Source of the DNA: Cyanobacteria bacterium K_DeepCast_35m_m2_155
GTDB lineage: Bacteria > Cyanobacteriota > Cyanobacteriia > PCC-6307 > Cyanobiaceae
Assembly: GCA_016882285.1 (NCBI GenBank)
Contig: VGQS01000006.1
Location: forward strand, 1-47,111
DNA: 47,111 bases
Direction of reading: 5' to 3'
In this document: positions 39,074 to 47,111 of the stretch, piece by piece
Position numbering within the stretch: the stretch's first letter is position 1
Layout of the letters: the number at the start of each line of letters is the position of its first letter
The notes under the pieces: model-generated
Told to the model about the DNA's origin: nothing
Database searches by the model: none
The model's input: the letters and a program-made list of their open reading frames with translations, nothing else
Translations under genes and position numbers: made by a program

Positions 39074-40180
39074 TTACGGAGTGTTCCACACAAAGCGCGA
39101 CGAGGCCGCATAGTTCCAGACGAACACCACCAGAATCCCGGCCAGTTGCGCCCAGAAGGTGTCCCGGGCCACAAAGCTGTAGTACGCCGAGGCCAGCCCC
39201 ACATTGGCCAGCACTGGCAACGAGGCCACCAGCAGAAACTTGAGCAGTCCCCGCAGCAGGGCCATGCCTTCCAGCCGTTGAAAGCGGAAGGTCAAGGCGT
39301 TGTTGATCAGGTAGTTCGAGCTCGCTGCGCTCACCACCGCAAAGGGCAAGGCCTGCTCAAAGCCAAGCCCGATCAGCGCCATCAACAGTTGGGTCACCAG
39401 CAGCTGCACCACCACCCCAGAGGCGCCCACCAGGCCAAAGCTGATCGCCCGCCGCGGCAGCAGCCTCAGGCTCAAGCTATGCAGGATTGAGATCAGAAAA
39501 TCCCAGAAGATCGCCAGATCGAGTTTGGAGCTGCCGTAGCTGCGGGGTTGAAACTGCAGCGGCACCTCGGCAGTGGCCAGCCGCCCGCGGCTCACCGCCA
39601 GGAGCTCATAGAGAAACTTGAAACCGTTGACATCGACAGCGCGGATCAGCGGCAGCAGGGGCTCGAGCCGCAGCGCAAAACATCCGCTCATGAAGTCGCT
39701 GAGCTCGCTGTAGCGCGGCGGCAGGCTGAAGCGGGCACAGGCGTTGGCCCAGGTTGAGCCCGCTTCGCGGCGGCCGCTCAGCCCGGCAATGCTGGCCTTG
39801 GGGTGAAAGCGACTGCCAATCACCAGATCGAGGTCGCTTGCACACAGGGTGTCGATCGCCTGCGCCACGGTTTCCGGCGGGTGCTGCCCGTCGCTGTCCA
39901 TGACCACAGCGACATCGCCGGTGGCATCGAGCAGGCCTTCTTTGATGGCGCTGGCCAGACCTGAGCGCCCTACGCGCCGGATCAGCCGCAGCCTCGGTTC
40001 GCGGTGGGCCAGCTGCCGCACCAGCTCGGCCGTGCCGTCGGCCGAGTCGTCATCGACGACGAGGATCTCGAGGTCGAACTGCCGTTGCAGGGGCAGCAGC
40101 TGGGCCAGCAGCGGTTCGATGTTGCCCCGCTCGTTGTAGGTGGGCAGAACGATCGAAACCCGTGGGGGCATGGCATGCAT
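39074..40180 (-). CDS. GT2 glycosyltransferase fused to a GtrA-like membrane domain
   Basis: About 368 residues (ATG 40180; ATG 40171 is an alternative). The N-terminal GT2 domain has VSIVLPTYNERGNIEPLLAQ, the metal-binding DSDGQHPPET and QFQPRSYGSSKLDL, as in dolichol-phosphate mannose synthase-type enzymes. After about residue 245 the sequence is a four-span GtrA-like domain (FGLVGASGVVVQLLVTQLLM, VSAASSNYLINNALTFRF). This fusion typically makes polyprenyl-phosphate sugars and helps flip them for glycosylation of envelope polymers. Direction and acceptor are inferred. Confidence 0.9.
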   Translation of the reverse strand: MHAMPPRVSIVLPTYNERGNIEPLLAQLLPLQRQFDLEILVVDDDSADGTAELVRQLAHREPRLRLIRRVGRSGLASAIKEGLLDATGDVAVVMDSDGQHPPETVAQAIDTLCASDLDLVIGSRFHPKASIAGLSGRREAGSTWANACARFSLPPRYSELSDFMSGCFALRLEPLLPLIRAVDVNGFKFLYELLAVSRGRLATAEVPLQFQPRSYGSSKLDLAIFWDFLISILHSLSLRLLPRRAISFGLVGASGVVVQLLVTQLLMALIGLGFEQALPFAVVSAASSNYLINNALTFRFQRLEGMALLRGLLKFLLVASLPVLANVGLASAYYSFVARDTFWAQLAGILVVFVWNYAASSRFVWNTP

Positions 40181-40188
40181 CACGACAA

Positions 40189-40211
40189 AGTCGGCGGGAT
40201 CACCGCCGACT
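40189..40211 (-). terminator. Probable rpoD terminator
   Basis: A perfect 9-bp stem (AGTCGGCGG / CCGCCGACT) with a 5-nt loop lies 37 bp after the rpoD stop. On the minus strand only TTT follows, so the U-run is weak; it may attenuate rather than stop transcription into the glycosyltransferase gene. Confidence 0.6.
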
Positions 40212-40247
40212 CGGGCACCGTAAACCGGCTTTGGCCTGGGCTTGGTC

Positions 40248-41588
<1,341 letters not shown>

Positions 41589-42041
41589 GGAACGACTGAC
41601 GGTGGGATAGAGGCGTCGCGGCGATGCGATGAACTGATCACCAATCGAGACGGCAACCTGCGAGGCCTGCCGGACGTGGTGAACACAAACGGTGATCCAG
41701 AACAATTGACGTGGGCAACGGCATGCACTGCCGATGACAGACCGCAGACGACGCGCTGACCAGCCAGCAGGTGGACCGATGGCGGTCCGTCAAGCGTTCT
41801 AGTGGTGCAGGCAGTTGGTTTGAGGAGTGTCGATGAACCGGTTTGGCCGAAGCCTGATGACAGCTGTCAGGGGTGGTCGCAGACCGGGAGGCCAGTAATG
41901 GAAAGCCTTCATGGAGAAGGTCGTTTCCTGGCGCTCGCTTCGGGTCTTCCCTCTGGACGGAACCTTGCCTGGTTCCGACAGCAGTCGATCGACTGCCCAA
42001 CACTGTCATCTTAAGAATGGCGAGACGCCTTTGCAAGCCTG
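41589..42041. promoter_or_regulatory. rpoD-priA divergent intergenic region with four perfect dyads
   Basis: The only gap over 300 bp. ORFs listed here are shadows or small chance frames. It contains GGACCG-ATGG-CGGTCC (41773-41788), the 12-bp palindrome TGACAGCTGTCA (41858-41869), CGGAACC-TTGCCT-GGTTCCG (41958-41977) and the 16-bp palindrome GCAGTCGATCGACTGC (41981-41996). The region must hold the rpoD and priA promoters; no clear -10/-35 pair is obvious on either strand. The dyads could be operators or parts of a small RNA. Confidence 0.6.
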
Positions 42042-44264
42042 GTGGCAAGCCAATCCCAGATCGCAGCGCCGCCCTGGCTCCAGGTCTGGCTCGAAGCGGG
42101 CCGTGAAGGGCAGGTTTTCACCTACGGCAATCCCCAGCAGATCCCTGTGCAGCCAGGTGATCTCGTGCAGGTGCGCCTGCGCGGCCGGCGCCATTCGGGT
42201 CTGGTGGTTGAAGCCCTTGAAGACCTGCCCGGCGAACTGGGGGCTCGCACGCTGCAGCCCATCGAGAGCCTGCTGCAGGCCGCCGCGGTGACGACCCGCT
42301 GGCAGGCCTTGATCGCCCAGGTGGCAGTCCACTGCCACGCCAGTCGCTTTTTGACCCTCAAGAGCGCCCTGCCGTCGGCCTGGCTGGGCCAGCGCGCGCA
42401 GCGGCCTGCCAAGGCGGCGCGACCCCAGTGGTGCATCGAAGGACCACTGCCTGGGGCCGAGAGCACGCGGCTCACGGCGGCTCAGGGGGCCCTGCTGAGC
42501 AGTCTCGAGGCCGCCGGTGGCGCGTTGCCCCTGGTTCAACTGTGCGGCCAGGGCGGCCACAGCCGTGCCGTCCTAGCGGCGCTTGAGCGCCGAGCGCTGG
42601 TGAGGCGCGTACCGCTGGCAGCAGCACGTCCTGCGGTGGACTCGGCGCGCCGGCTTAATCCTGAGCAGAGTCTGGCCTGCAAGGCCGTGCTGACGGCCGA
42701 ACCGGGCTCCACCCTGCTGCTCTGGGGGGTCACCGGGGCCGGCAAGACCGAGGTCTACCTGCAGGCAGCGGCAGCGGTCCTGGCGCGGGGGCAGAGCGTG
42801 CTGCTGCTGACACCCGAGATCGGTCTGATCCCTCAACTGCTCGATCGCGCCCGCAGCCGCTTCGCTGACGCGGTGCTCGAGTACCACAGCGGCATGGCCG
42901 ATGGTGAGCGGGTCGCCAGTTGGCGCAAGGCTCTTGATCCATCGCAGCCCCGTTTGGTGGTGGGCACCCGTTCGGCGGTGTTTTTGCCCCTGCCTCGCCT
43001 GGGCCTGATCGTGCTCGATGAGGAGCACGACAGTTCGTACAAGCAGGAGAGTCCGATGCCCTGCTACCACGCCCGCGATGTGGCCCAGATGCGCGCCCAG
43101 CAGGACGGTGCCGTGCTGCTGCTGGGCACCGCAACGCCATCGCTGGAGACGTGGCAGCGCTGTGAGATCGGCGAGATCGCGCTGTTGAAGCTGCCCTCTC
43201 GTATCGGTGGGCGCCCCCTGCCCCCGGTGCGGCTGGTCGACATGCGCCAGGAACTGGCCCAGGGGCATCGGCGGCTGATCAGCAGGCCCCTGCTCGATCG
43301 GCTCCAGCAGGTGGGCGAACGCCGGGAGCAGGCGGTGGTGCTGGTGCCGCGGCGTGGCTATCGCTCGTTTCTGAGTTGCCGCAGTTGCGGTGAGGCGGTG
43401 CTGTGTCCGCACTGCGATGTGGCGCTGACGGTGCATCGCAGCAAGGCCGGCAACCAGTGGCTGCGCTGCCACTGGTGCGATCACCGCCAGAACGTCAGCG
43501 ATCGCTGCAGCCATTGCGGCTCTTCAGCGTTCAAGCCCTTTGGCGCCGGCACCCAGCGGGTGGTTGAGCAACTGGCTGAAGATCTGCCCGAGCTGCGGCT
43601 GTTGCGCTTCGATCGCGACAGCACCCGCGGCCGCGATGGGCACCGCCAGCTGCTGCAGCGCTTTGCCGCCGGCGAAGCCGACGTGCTCGTGGGCACCCAG
43701 ATGCTGGCCAAGGGAATGGATCTACCCAGGGTCACCCTGGCTGCGGTGCTGGCTGCCGATGGCCTGTTGCATCGGCCCGATCTGCGGGCCAGTGAGCAGG
43801 CCCTGCAGCTGATGCTGCAGCTCGCAGGCAGGGCCGGCCGCGCTGAACTGCCCGGCGAGGTGCTGGTGCAGACCTATCTGCCCGAACATCCGGTGATTGC
43901 TCACCTGGTCAGTGGCGATTACGGCGCCTTCCTGGCCGAAGAGCTGGAGCTGCGCCGCCGCGCCGCGCTGGTTCCCTTTGCCAGAGCCGCCCTGCTGCGG
44001 TTTGCAGGTCCGTCCGCCAGCGCAACGGCAACGGCTGCCGCTGCTGTGGCCTCAAGGCTTGAGCCCCAGGTGCTGGAGGCAGGTTGGTGCTTGATCGGTC
44101 CGGCACCGGCGCCTGTGGCCCGTGTGGCGGGCCGCAGCCGCTGGCAGTTGTTGCTGCACGGGCCTGCAGGCGGTGCCATCCCATTGCCGGCTGAAGCTGA
44201 GCTGCGCGGCAACCTGCCCGCTGGGGTGAGCCTGGCGATCGACCCCGACCCGCTGGCCCTTTAG
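42042..44264 (+). CDS. priA: Primosomal replication restart helicase PriA
   Basis: 740 residues from GTG 42042. PriA reloads the replisome at stalled forks. The N-terminal DNA-binding domain (about 1-190) is followed by a superfamily 2 helicase core with Walker A GVTGAGKTEVYL and Walker B VLDEEHDSSYKQE, and an eight-cysteine zinc module between helicase motifs (FLSCRSCGEAVLCPHC, then LRCHWCD, RCSHCGSS). Helicase motif VI is in LAGRAGRAELPGEV. Its stop overlaps by a few bases with the convergent DUF3153 gene. Confidence 0.96.
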   Translation: MASQSQIAAPPWLQVWLEAGREGQVFTYGNPQQIPVQPGDLVQVRLRGRRHSGLVVEALEDLPGELGARTLQPIESLLQAAAVTTRWQALIAQVAVHCHASRFLTLKSALPSAWLGQRAQRPAKAARPQWCIEGPLPGAESTRLTAAQGALLSSLEAAGGALPLVQLCGQGGHSRAVLAALERRALVRRVPLAAARPAVDSARRLNPEQSLACKAVLTAEPGSTLLLWGVTGAGKTEVYLQAAAAVLARGQSVLLLTPEIGLIPQLLDRARSRFADAVLEYHSGMADGERVASWRKALDPSQPRLVVGTRSAVFLPLPRLGLIVLDEEHDSSYKQESPMPCYHARDVAQMRAQQDGAVLLLGTATPSLETWQRCEIGEIALLKLPSRIGGRPLPPVRLVDMRQELAQGHRRLISRPLLDRLQQVGERREQAVVLVPRRGYRSFLSCRSCGEAVLCPHCDVALTVHRSKAGNQWLRCHWCDHRQNVSDRCSHCGSSAFKPFGAGTQRVVEQLAEDLPELRLLRFDRDSTRGRDGHRQLLQRFAAGEADVLVGTQMLAKGMDLPRVTLAAVLAADGLLHRPDLRASEQALQLMLQLAGRAGRAELPGEVLVQTYLPEHPVIAHLVSGDYGAFLAEELELRRRAALVPFARAALLRFAGPSASATATAAAAVASRLEPQVLEAGWCLIGPAPAPVARVAGRSRWQLLLHGPAGGAIPLPAEAELRGNLPAGVSLAIDPDPLAL

Positions 44265-45358
44265 CCCGGCAGTTCGGGCAGGCCAAAGCCCAATTGCCGG
44301 CGCAGTTGCTGCAGCACCAGGCTGAGCAGCAGCAGTGCTGCCACGGCAACAGCGCCAAGACCCAGCGGATTCCAATGCCACAGGTGCAGCACCAGCTGGT
44401 TGCTGGCGCCGCCCTGCAGACGCCAGCGCCAACGCGGTGTGCGTCCAGCCCCGATGGGCTCTGCCGCAGCCGGAGCGGCACTGCGCAGCGCCCGCTTGGG
44501 TACGCCTTCAAGCACGAGCTCAAGCTCTGGGGTGCTCCAGGGGCTGAGGCCGCGCAGGTCGAGCTCCAGCACAAAGCGCTCATCGATCGCCACCAGCCAG
44601 TTGCGGCTGCGCAGCTGCAGCTGCGGCTCTGGCAGCCCCGCCGCAGCCAAGCCTGAGGCACTGCTGATGCTCTGCTGCAGCCGGCGCAGGGCCTGGCGGC
44701 TGGGCAGCACTGGGGCCTGCAGCAGGGTGCTCTCTCCCAGCTGCTGCACCCGCCAGCCCTGCTGGCGCAGGTCCTTGATCCATTGCCGTTGCCAGGCCGG
44801 CAGCGCGCCGCCGCCACTGTCGATGCGATGGCTCAGTTGCAGCCGTCCGGGGCTGCTGAAGCGCAGGGTGCTGGTGACCTCGTTGCAGCCCCCGAGCAGC
44901 AGCGCCAGGGCAACCAGCAGGCTGACCAGCAGGGCAAAGCCCAGGGGGGCGCGGGTGGGGCCGACGGCTGGCGGCGGTGGTTCAGGGGGCCGTTGACGCC
45001 GGCGTCTCCGGCTCAGTTCGCCGAGCTGGCGCCCCACAGCCGGATCGCTGCCGCTCAGATCAGGCAGGGTGAGCGACCAGTCGCGCGGCCGCTGCAGAGC
45101 GGGTGCCTCCAGTACGCGCTGCAGCTCGCGGGCCTGGGCCCGCAGGCTGGCGTCGCCGCAGCTGCGCAGCCTGCGGCAGCACAGCAACGCCTCGTTGTTG
45201 CGGCCCAGGCCCAAGTACGCGGTCGCCAGCAGCAGCAGGGCCTGGCTCTGCTGCGCCTGAGCGCCTGCGCCCAGCAGCCTGATCACCTGGCCGTAGTCAC
45301 CCCGCTCGAGTGCGTGTTGCGCCTGCGCCAGCTGCACCTGCTCCGGCTGGTCGCTCAC
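44261..45358 (-). CDS. DUF3153-domain protein with N-terminal TPR-like region
   Basis: 365 residues, GTG start at 45358. Residues 1-90 look like TPR helices (LAQAQHALERGDYGQVIRLL, LLLLATAYLGLGRNNEALLC). After a basic, Pro-rich linker comes a hydrophobic segment ending in a lipobox-like LLLGGC (Cys158), then the DUF3153 region (STLRFSSPGRLQLSHRIDSG) and a C-terminal membrane helix (LGLGAVAVAALLLLSLVLQQ). Other DUF3153 proteins are usually N-terminal lipoproteins, so here an extra domain precedes that signal. Probably membrane-bound; function unknown. It is 5 bp after argB. Confidence 0.75.
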   Translation of the reverse strand: MSDQPEQVQLAQAQHALERGDYGQVIRLLGAGAQAQQSQALLLLATAYLGLGRNNEALLCCRRLRSCGDASLRAQARELQRVLEAPALQRPRDWSLTLPDLSGSDPAVGRQLGELSRRRRRQRPPEPPPPAVGPTRAPLGFALLVSLLVALALLLGGCNEVTSTLRFSSPGRLQLSHRIDSGGGALPAWQRQWIKDLRQQGWRVQQLGESTLLQAPVLPSRQALRRLQQSISSASGLAAAGLPEPQLQLRSRNWLVAIDERFVLELDLRGLSPWSTPELELVLEGVPKRALRSAAPAAAEPIGAGRTPRWRWRLQGGASNQLVLHLWHWNPLGLGAVAVAALLLLSLVLQQLRRQLGFGLPELPG

Positions 45359-45363
45359 CGTGA

Positions 45364-46260
45364 TCAGTCGCCGGGCTGCAGATGGCGTTGGCTGCCCACC
45401 ACCATCGTGCCGATGCCGGCATTGGTGAAGACCTCAAGCAGCAGGGCATGGGGAACCCGCCCATCGACGATGTGCGCTGCCGCCACACCCTGGGCCAGGG
45501 CACGGATGCAGCATTCGGTCTTGGGGGTCATGCCCCCCTGCACCACACCGCTGCTCATCAGCTGGCGGGCGGCCGCAAGACTCAACTGCCTGTGTAACGA
45601 GCCCGGATCGTCCCGATCCTGCAGGATCCCGGGGGTGTCGGTCAGCAGGATCAGCTTTTCGGCCTGCAGGGCAGCGGCCAGTTCGCCCGCCACCGTGTCG
45701 GCGTTGATGTTGTGGGCTTGTCCTGAAGGATCAGCTGCCACGCTTGAAATCACCGGGATGTAACCGGCATCGAGCAGGGGTGTCAGCACGGCGGGATTGA
45801 CGGCCGCCACATCGCCCACCAGGCCTCGGGATCCATCGCCGTAGGGGCGTGCGATCACCAGCTGGCCATCGCTGCCGCAGAGGCCGACGGCCTGGCCGCC
45901 CACCTGGTGCAGGCCGTTAACGATCTGTTTGTTGACCCTGCCGACCAGCACCATCTCGACCACGTCCATGGTGGCGGCGTCCGTGACGCGCAGGCCATCT
46001 TGAAACTGCGGGGTGATCGCCAGTTTCTCGAGCCACTGGTTGATCTCAGGCCCGCCGCCGTGCACCACGATCGGCTGCACACCGACGCTGCGCAGCAGCA
46101 CCAGATCACGAAAGACCGCCTCGCGCAGATCGGCCTGCACCATGGCGGCGCCGCCGTATTTCACCACCATGCGGCGCCCGGCAAAGCGCTGGATGTAGGG
46201 CAGGGCTTCGCTGAGGACCGAAACCCTCAGGGTGTCGTTGCTGGTGATGGCGTCGCTCAC
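45364..46260 (-). CDS. argB: Acetylglutamate kinase
   Basis: 298 residues, GTG start overlapping the upstream stop (GTGA). It phosphorylates N-acetylglutamate in arginine synthesis. Conserved segments are [11 protein letters not shown] near residue 30, [14 protein letters not shown] for substrate, and [20 protein letters not shown] in the C-terminal nucleotide domain. The N-terminal arm before VKYGG matches the arginine-sensitive, hexameric type, which in cyanobacteria is activated by the PII protein. The role of PII here is from family knowledge, not sequence. Confidence 0.97.
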   Translation of the reverse strand: MSDAITSNDTLRVSVLSEALPYIQRFAGRRMVVKYGGAAMVQADLREAVFRDLVLLRSVGVQPIVVHGGGPEINQWLEKLAITPQFQDGLRVTDAATMDVVEMVLVGRVNKQIVNGLHQVGGQAVGLCGSDGQLVIARPYGDGSRGLVGDVAAVNPAVLTPLLDAGYIPVISSVAADPSGQAHNINADTVAGELAAALQAEKLILLTDTPGILQDRDDPGSLHRQLSLAAARQLMSSGVVQGGMTPKTECCIRALAQGVAAAHIVDGRVPHALLLEVFTNAGIGTMVVGSQRHLQPGD

Positions 46261-46793
46261 GATTTCAGCAGGGTCAGACGCAGGTGCCCGGAGCTGATCG
46301 GCTCGAGCTCTGCGCTCAGGCCGGGACCGAAGAAGCGTCCCAGGCGTGCCTGCTGATCTTGCCAGCGCTCGAGCGGTACGCCAGCGGTGTCAAACGTGAG
46401 CACCAGGCCGTAGCTGCCATCGCTGCCAATCTCGGCCACGCTCAGCAGCTGCGGCGGACGGTCTTCATCCCAGAGCTTGAGGGCTTCGAGTGAGCTCTCC
46501 AGGTGGGCCTTTTGCCCGTAACGCCAGCGGTTGAGATCGCCCAGCAGTTTGATCAGGTCTGCATTGGCAGGATCCAGACGCTCGTTGCGGTACTGCTCGG
46601 GGGGCGTGAGCCGCTTTGGCGGCGGCAGCTCCGATGACTTCAGCGCCAACCCCCCCAGCAAGATGGGGATGCCATAAAAAATCGTCGGCAGACTGAGGTT
46701 GGCGTTATCGCCCAGGTAGGCGATTGAGCCGACCACGGTCAGCACGGCGCCGGCGATGGTCACCAGGCTTCCTGGAGAGAACAGAGCATTCAT
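46257..46793 (-). CDS. DUF2854-family membrane protein
   Basis: 178 residues from ATG 46793 (track start 46817 is an extension). Two membrane spans ([38 protein letters not shown]) precede a soluble part ([35 protein letters not shown]). This matches DUF2854, found in cyanobacteria and chloroplasts, function not established. Stop and argB start share GTGA, so the two are coupled. It begins a leftward unit DUF2854-argB-DUF3153. Confidence 0.85.
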   Translation of the reverse strand: MNALFSPGSLVTIAGAVLTVVGSIAYLGDNANLSLPTIFYGIPILLGGLALKSSELPPPKRLTPPEQYRNERLDPANADLIKLLGDLNRWRYGQKAHLESSLEALKLWDEDRPPQLLSVAEIGSDGSYGLVLTFDTAGVPLERWQDQQARLGRFFGPGLSAELEPISSGHLRLTLLKS

Positions 46794-46844
46794 GCCGCCA
46801 TCTTCGGCCAGCAGCAAGCAGGATGGAGCTGTTGCGCCGCCCTG

Positions 46845-47057
46845 ATGGCCTTCTCAAACCCGATGAGCCCTGCAGAACCCGACTCTGGTGCGGCAGCTGG
46901 CGTGCATGAGCTGCTGGCCCAGCTGCAAGACGATCGGCAGTGGCTCCTGCGTCAGCTCGATGCCGGTGCCTGGCCTGACTACAGGCTTGATCTGGCAGCA
47001 CTCGAGCGCGAGCTTGGCGCGTTGCTCGATCGGGCCCAGGACAAGCTCAGCAGCTGA
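46845..47057 (+). CDS. Small hypothetical protein
   Basis: 70 residues from ATG 46845 (ATG 46863 also possible). Pro/Ser-rich start, then one helical block (HELLAQLQDDRQWLLRQLD) and a second (LERELGALLDRAQDKLSS). No signal or membrane segment; family not recognised. It is divergent from the DUF2854 gene and converges on ssb 24 bp away. Confidence 0.55.
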   Translation: MAFSNPMSPAEPDSGAAAGVHELLAQLQDDRQWLLRQLDAGAWPDYRLDLAALERELGALLDRAQDKLSS

Positions 47058-47081
47058 TCGGGGCCCGTCGGGTTGCACCCG

Positions 47082-47111
47082 TCAAAAGGGAATGTCGTCG
47101 TCTCCAAGGTC
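47082..47111 (-). CDS. ssb: Single-stranded DNA-binding protein, C-terminal tip (partial)
   Basis: Reading left from the window edge, ten codons give DLGDDDIPF and a TGA stop. The acidic tail ending in D-D-D-I-P-F is the near-universal C-terminus of bacterial SSB, the peptide that recruits replication and repair partners such as PriA. The rest of the gene lies beyond the window. Confidence 0.88.
   Translation of the reverse strand, partial: DLGDDDIPF

Noticed and set aside
41820-41840. Minus-strand ACTCCTCA resembling the Yfr1 small RNA core
   Set aside because: Only 8 bases match and the flanking stem-loops of Yfr1 are not there.

Overview
The window is GC-rich bacterial DNA, tightly packed, with many GTG/TTG starts. 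It reads as a picocyanobacterium of the Synechococcus/Cyanobium type. The evidence is a mix of photosynthetic and cyanobacteria-restricted genes: ndhD, petJ (cytochrome c6), hemE and hemC, a Ycf51-family gene, DUF1824, DUF2854 and DUF3153 proteins, and a group 1 sigma factor with an Ala/Lys-rich N-terminus. This is an inference from gene content; no rRNA or tRNA gene is present to confirm it.

Layout. 1-6.6 kb (+): the 3' end of a glucokinase gene, thrB, ndhD, an M3 oligopeptidase, a NahK-like sugar kinase and a DOMON-like protein. 6.7-13.5 kb (-): a probable operon in the order tamB-like, ROK kinase, proA, folB. 13.5-22.2 kb (+): Ycf51-family, helix-hairpin-helix, secreted hypothetical, CocE/NonD hydrolase, DUF3887-like protein, glgB, hemE, a short-chain epimerase and petJ, closed by a clear intrinsic terminator. 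22.2-27.3 kb is the accessory-looking part: a Nif11-like peptide, a frameshifted methyltransferase, very small membrane proteins, a DUF305 protein, a cupin remnant, small secreted proteins and two tandem Gly-rich secreted paralogues. 27.5-35.7 kb: clpB, pterin dehydratase, a YjbQ-family gene, a Cys-rich secreted protein, DUF2721, an ionotropic-glutamate-receptor-like protein, an M32 carboxypeptidase and ppa. 35.7-41.6 kb (-): ClC channel with CBS domains, hemC, DUF1824, a GT2-GtrA fusion and rpoD. 42-47 kb: priA, DUF3153, argB, DUF2854, a small hypothetical and, at the edge, the last codons of ssb.

Most genes are housekeeping: amino-acid synthesis (thrB, proA, argB), tetrapyrrole synthesis (hemE, hemC), glycogen (glgB), electron transport (ndhD, petJ), stress, transcription and replication (clpB, rpoD, priA, ssb). 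Several neighbours overlap by 4 bp (GTGA or TTGA), which suggests translational coupling.

The items most worth a second look are: (1) a protein with the signal peptide-S1-TM-pore-TM-S2 order of a prokaryotic glutamate receptor channel but without a K+-type TVGYG filter; (2) the tandem Gly-rich secreted pair with a shared Cys-containing C-terminal domain; (3) the 453-bp rpoD-priA intergenic region, which holds four perfect dyads including a 16-bp palindrome; (4) the methyltransferase broken at a G-run beside a Nif11-like peptide. I did not see a CRISPR array, prophage, transposase or recognisable defence system.
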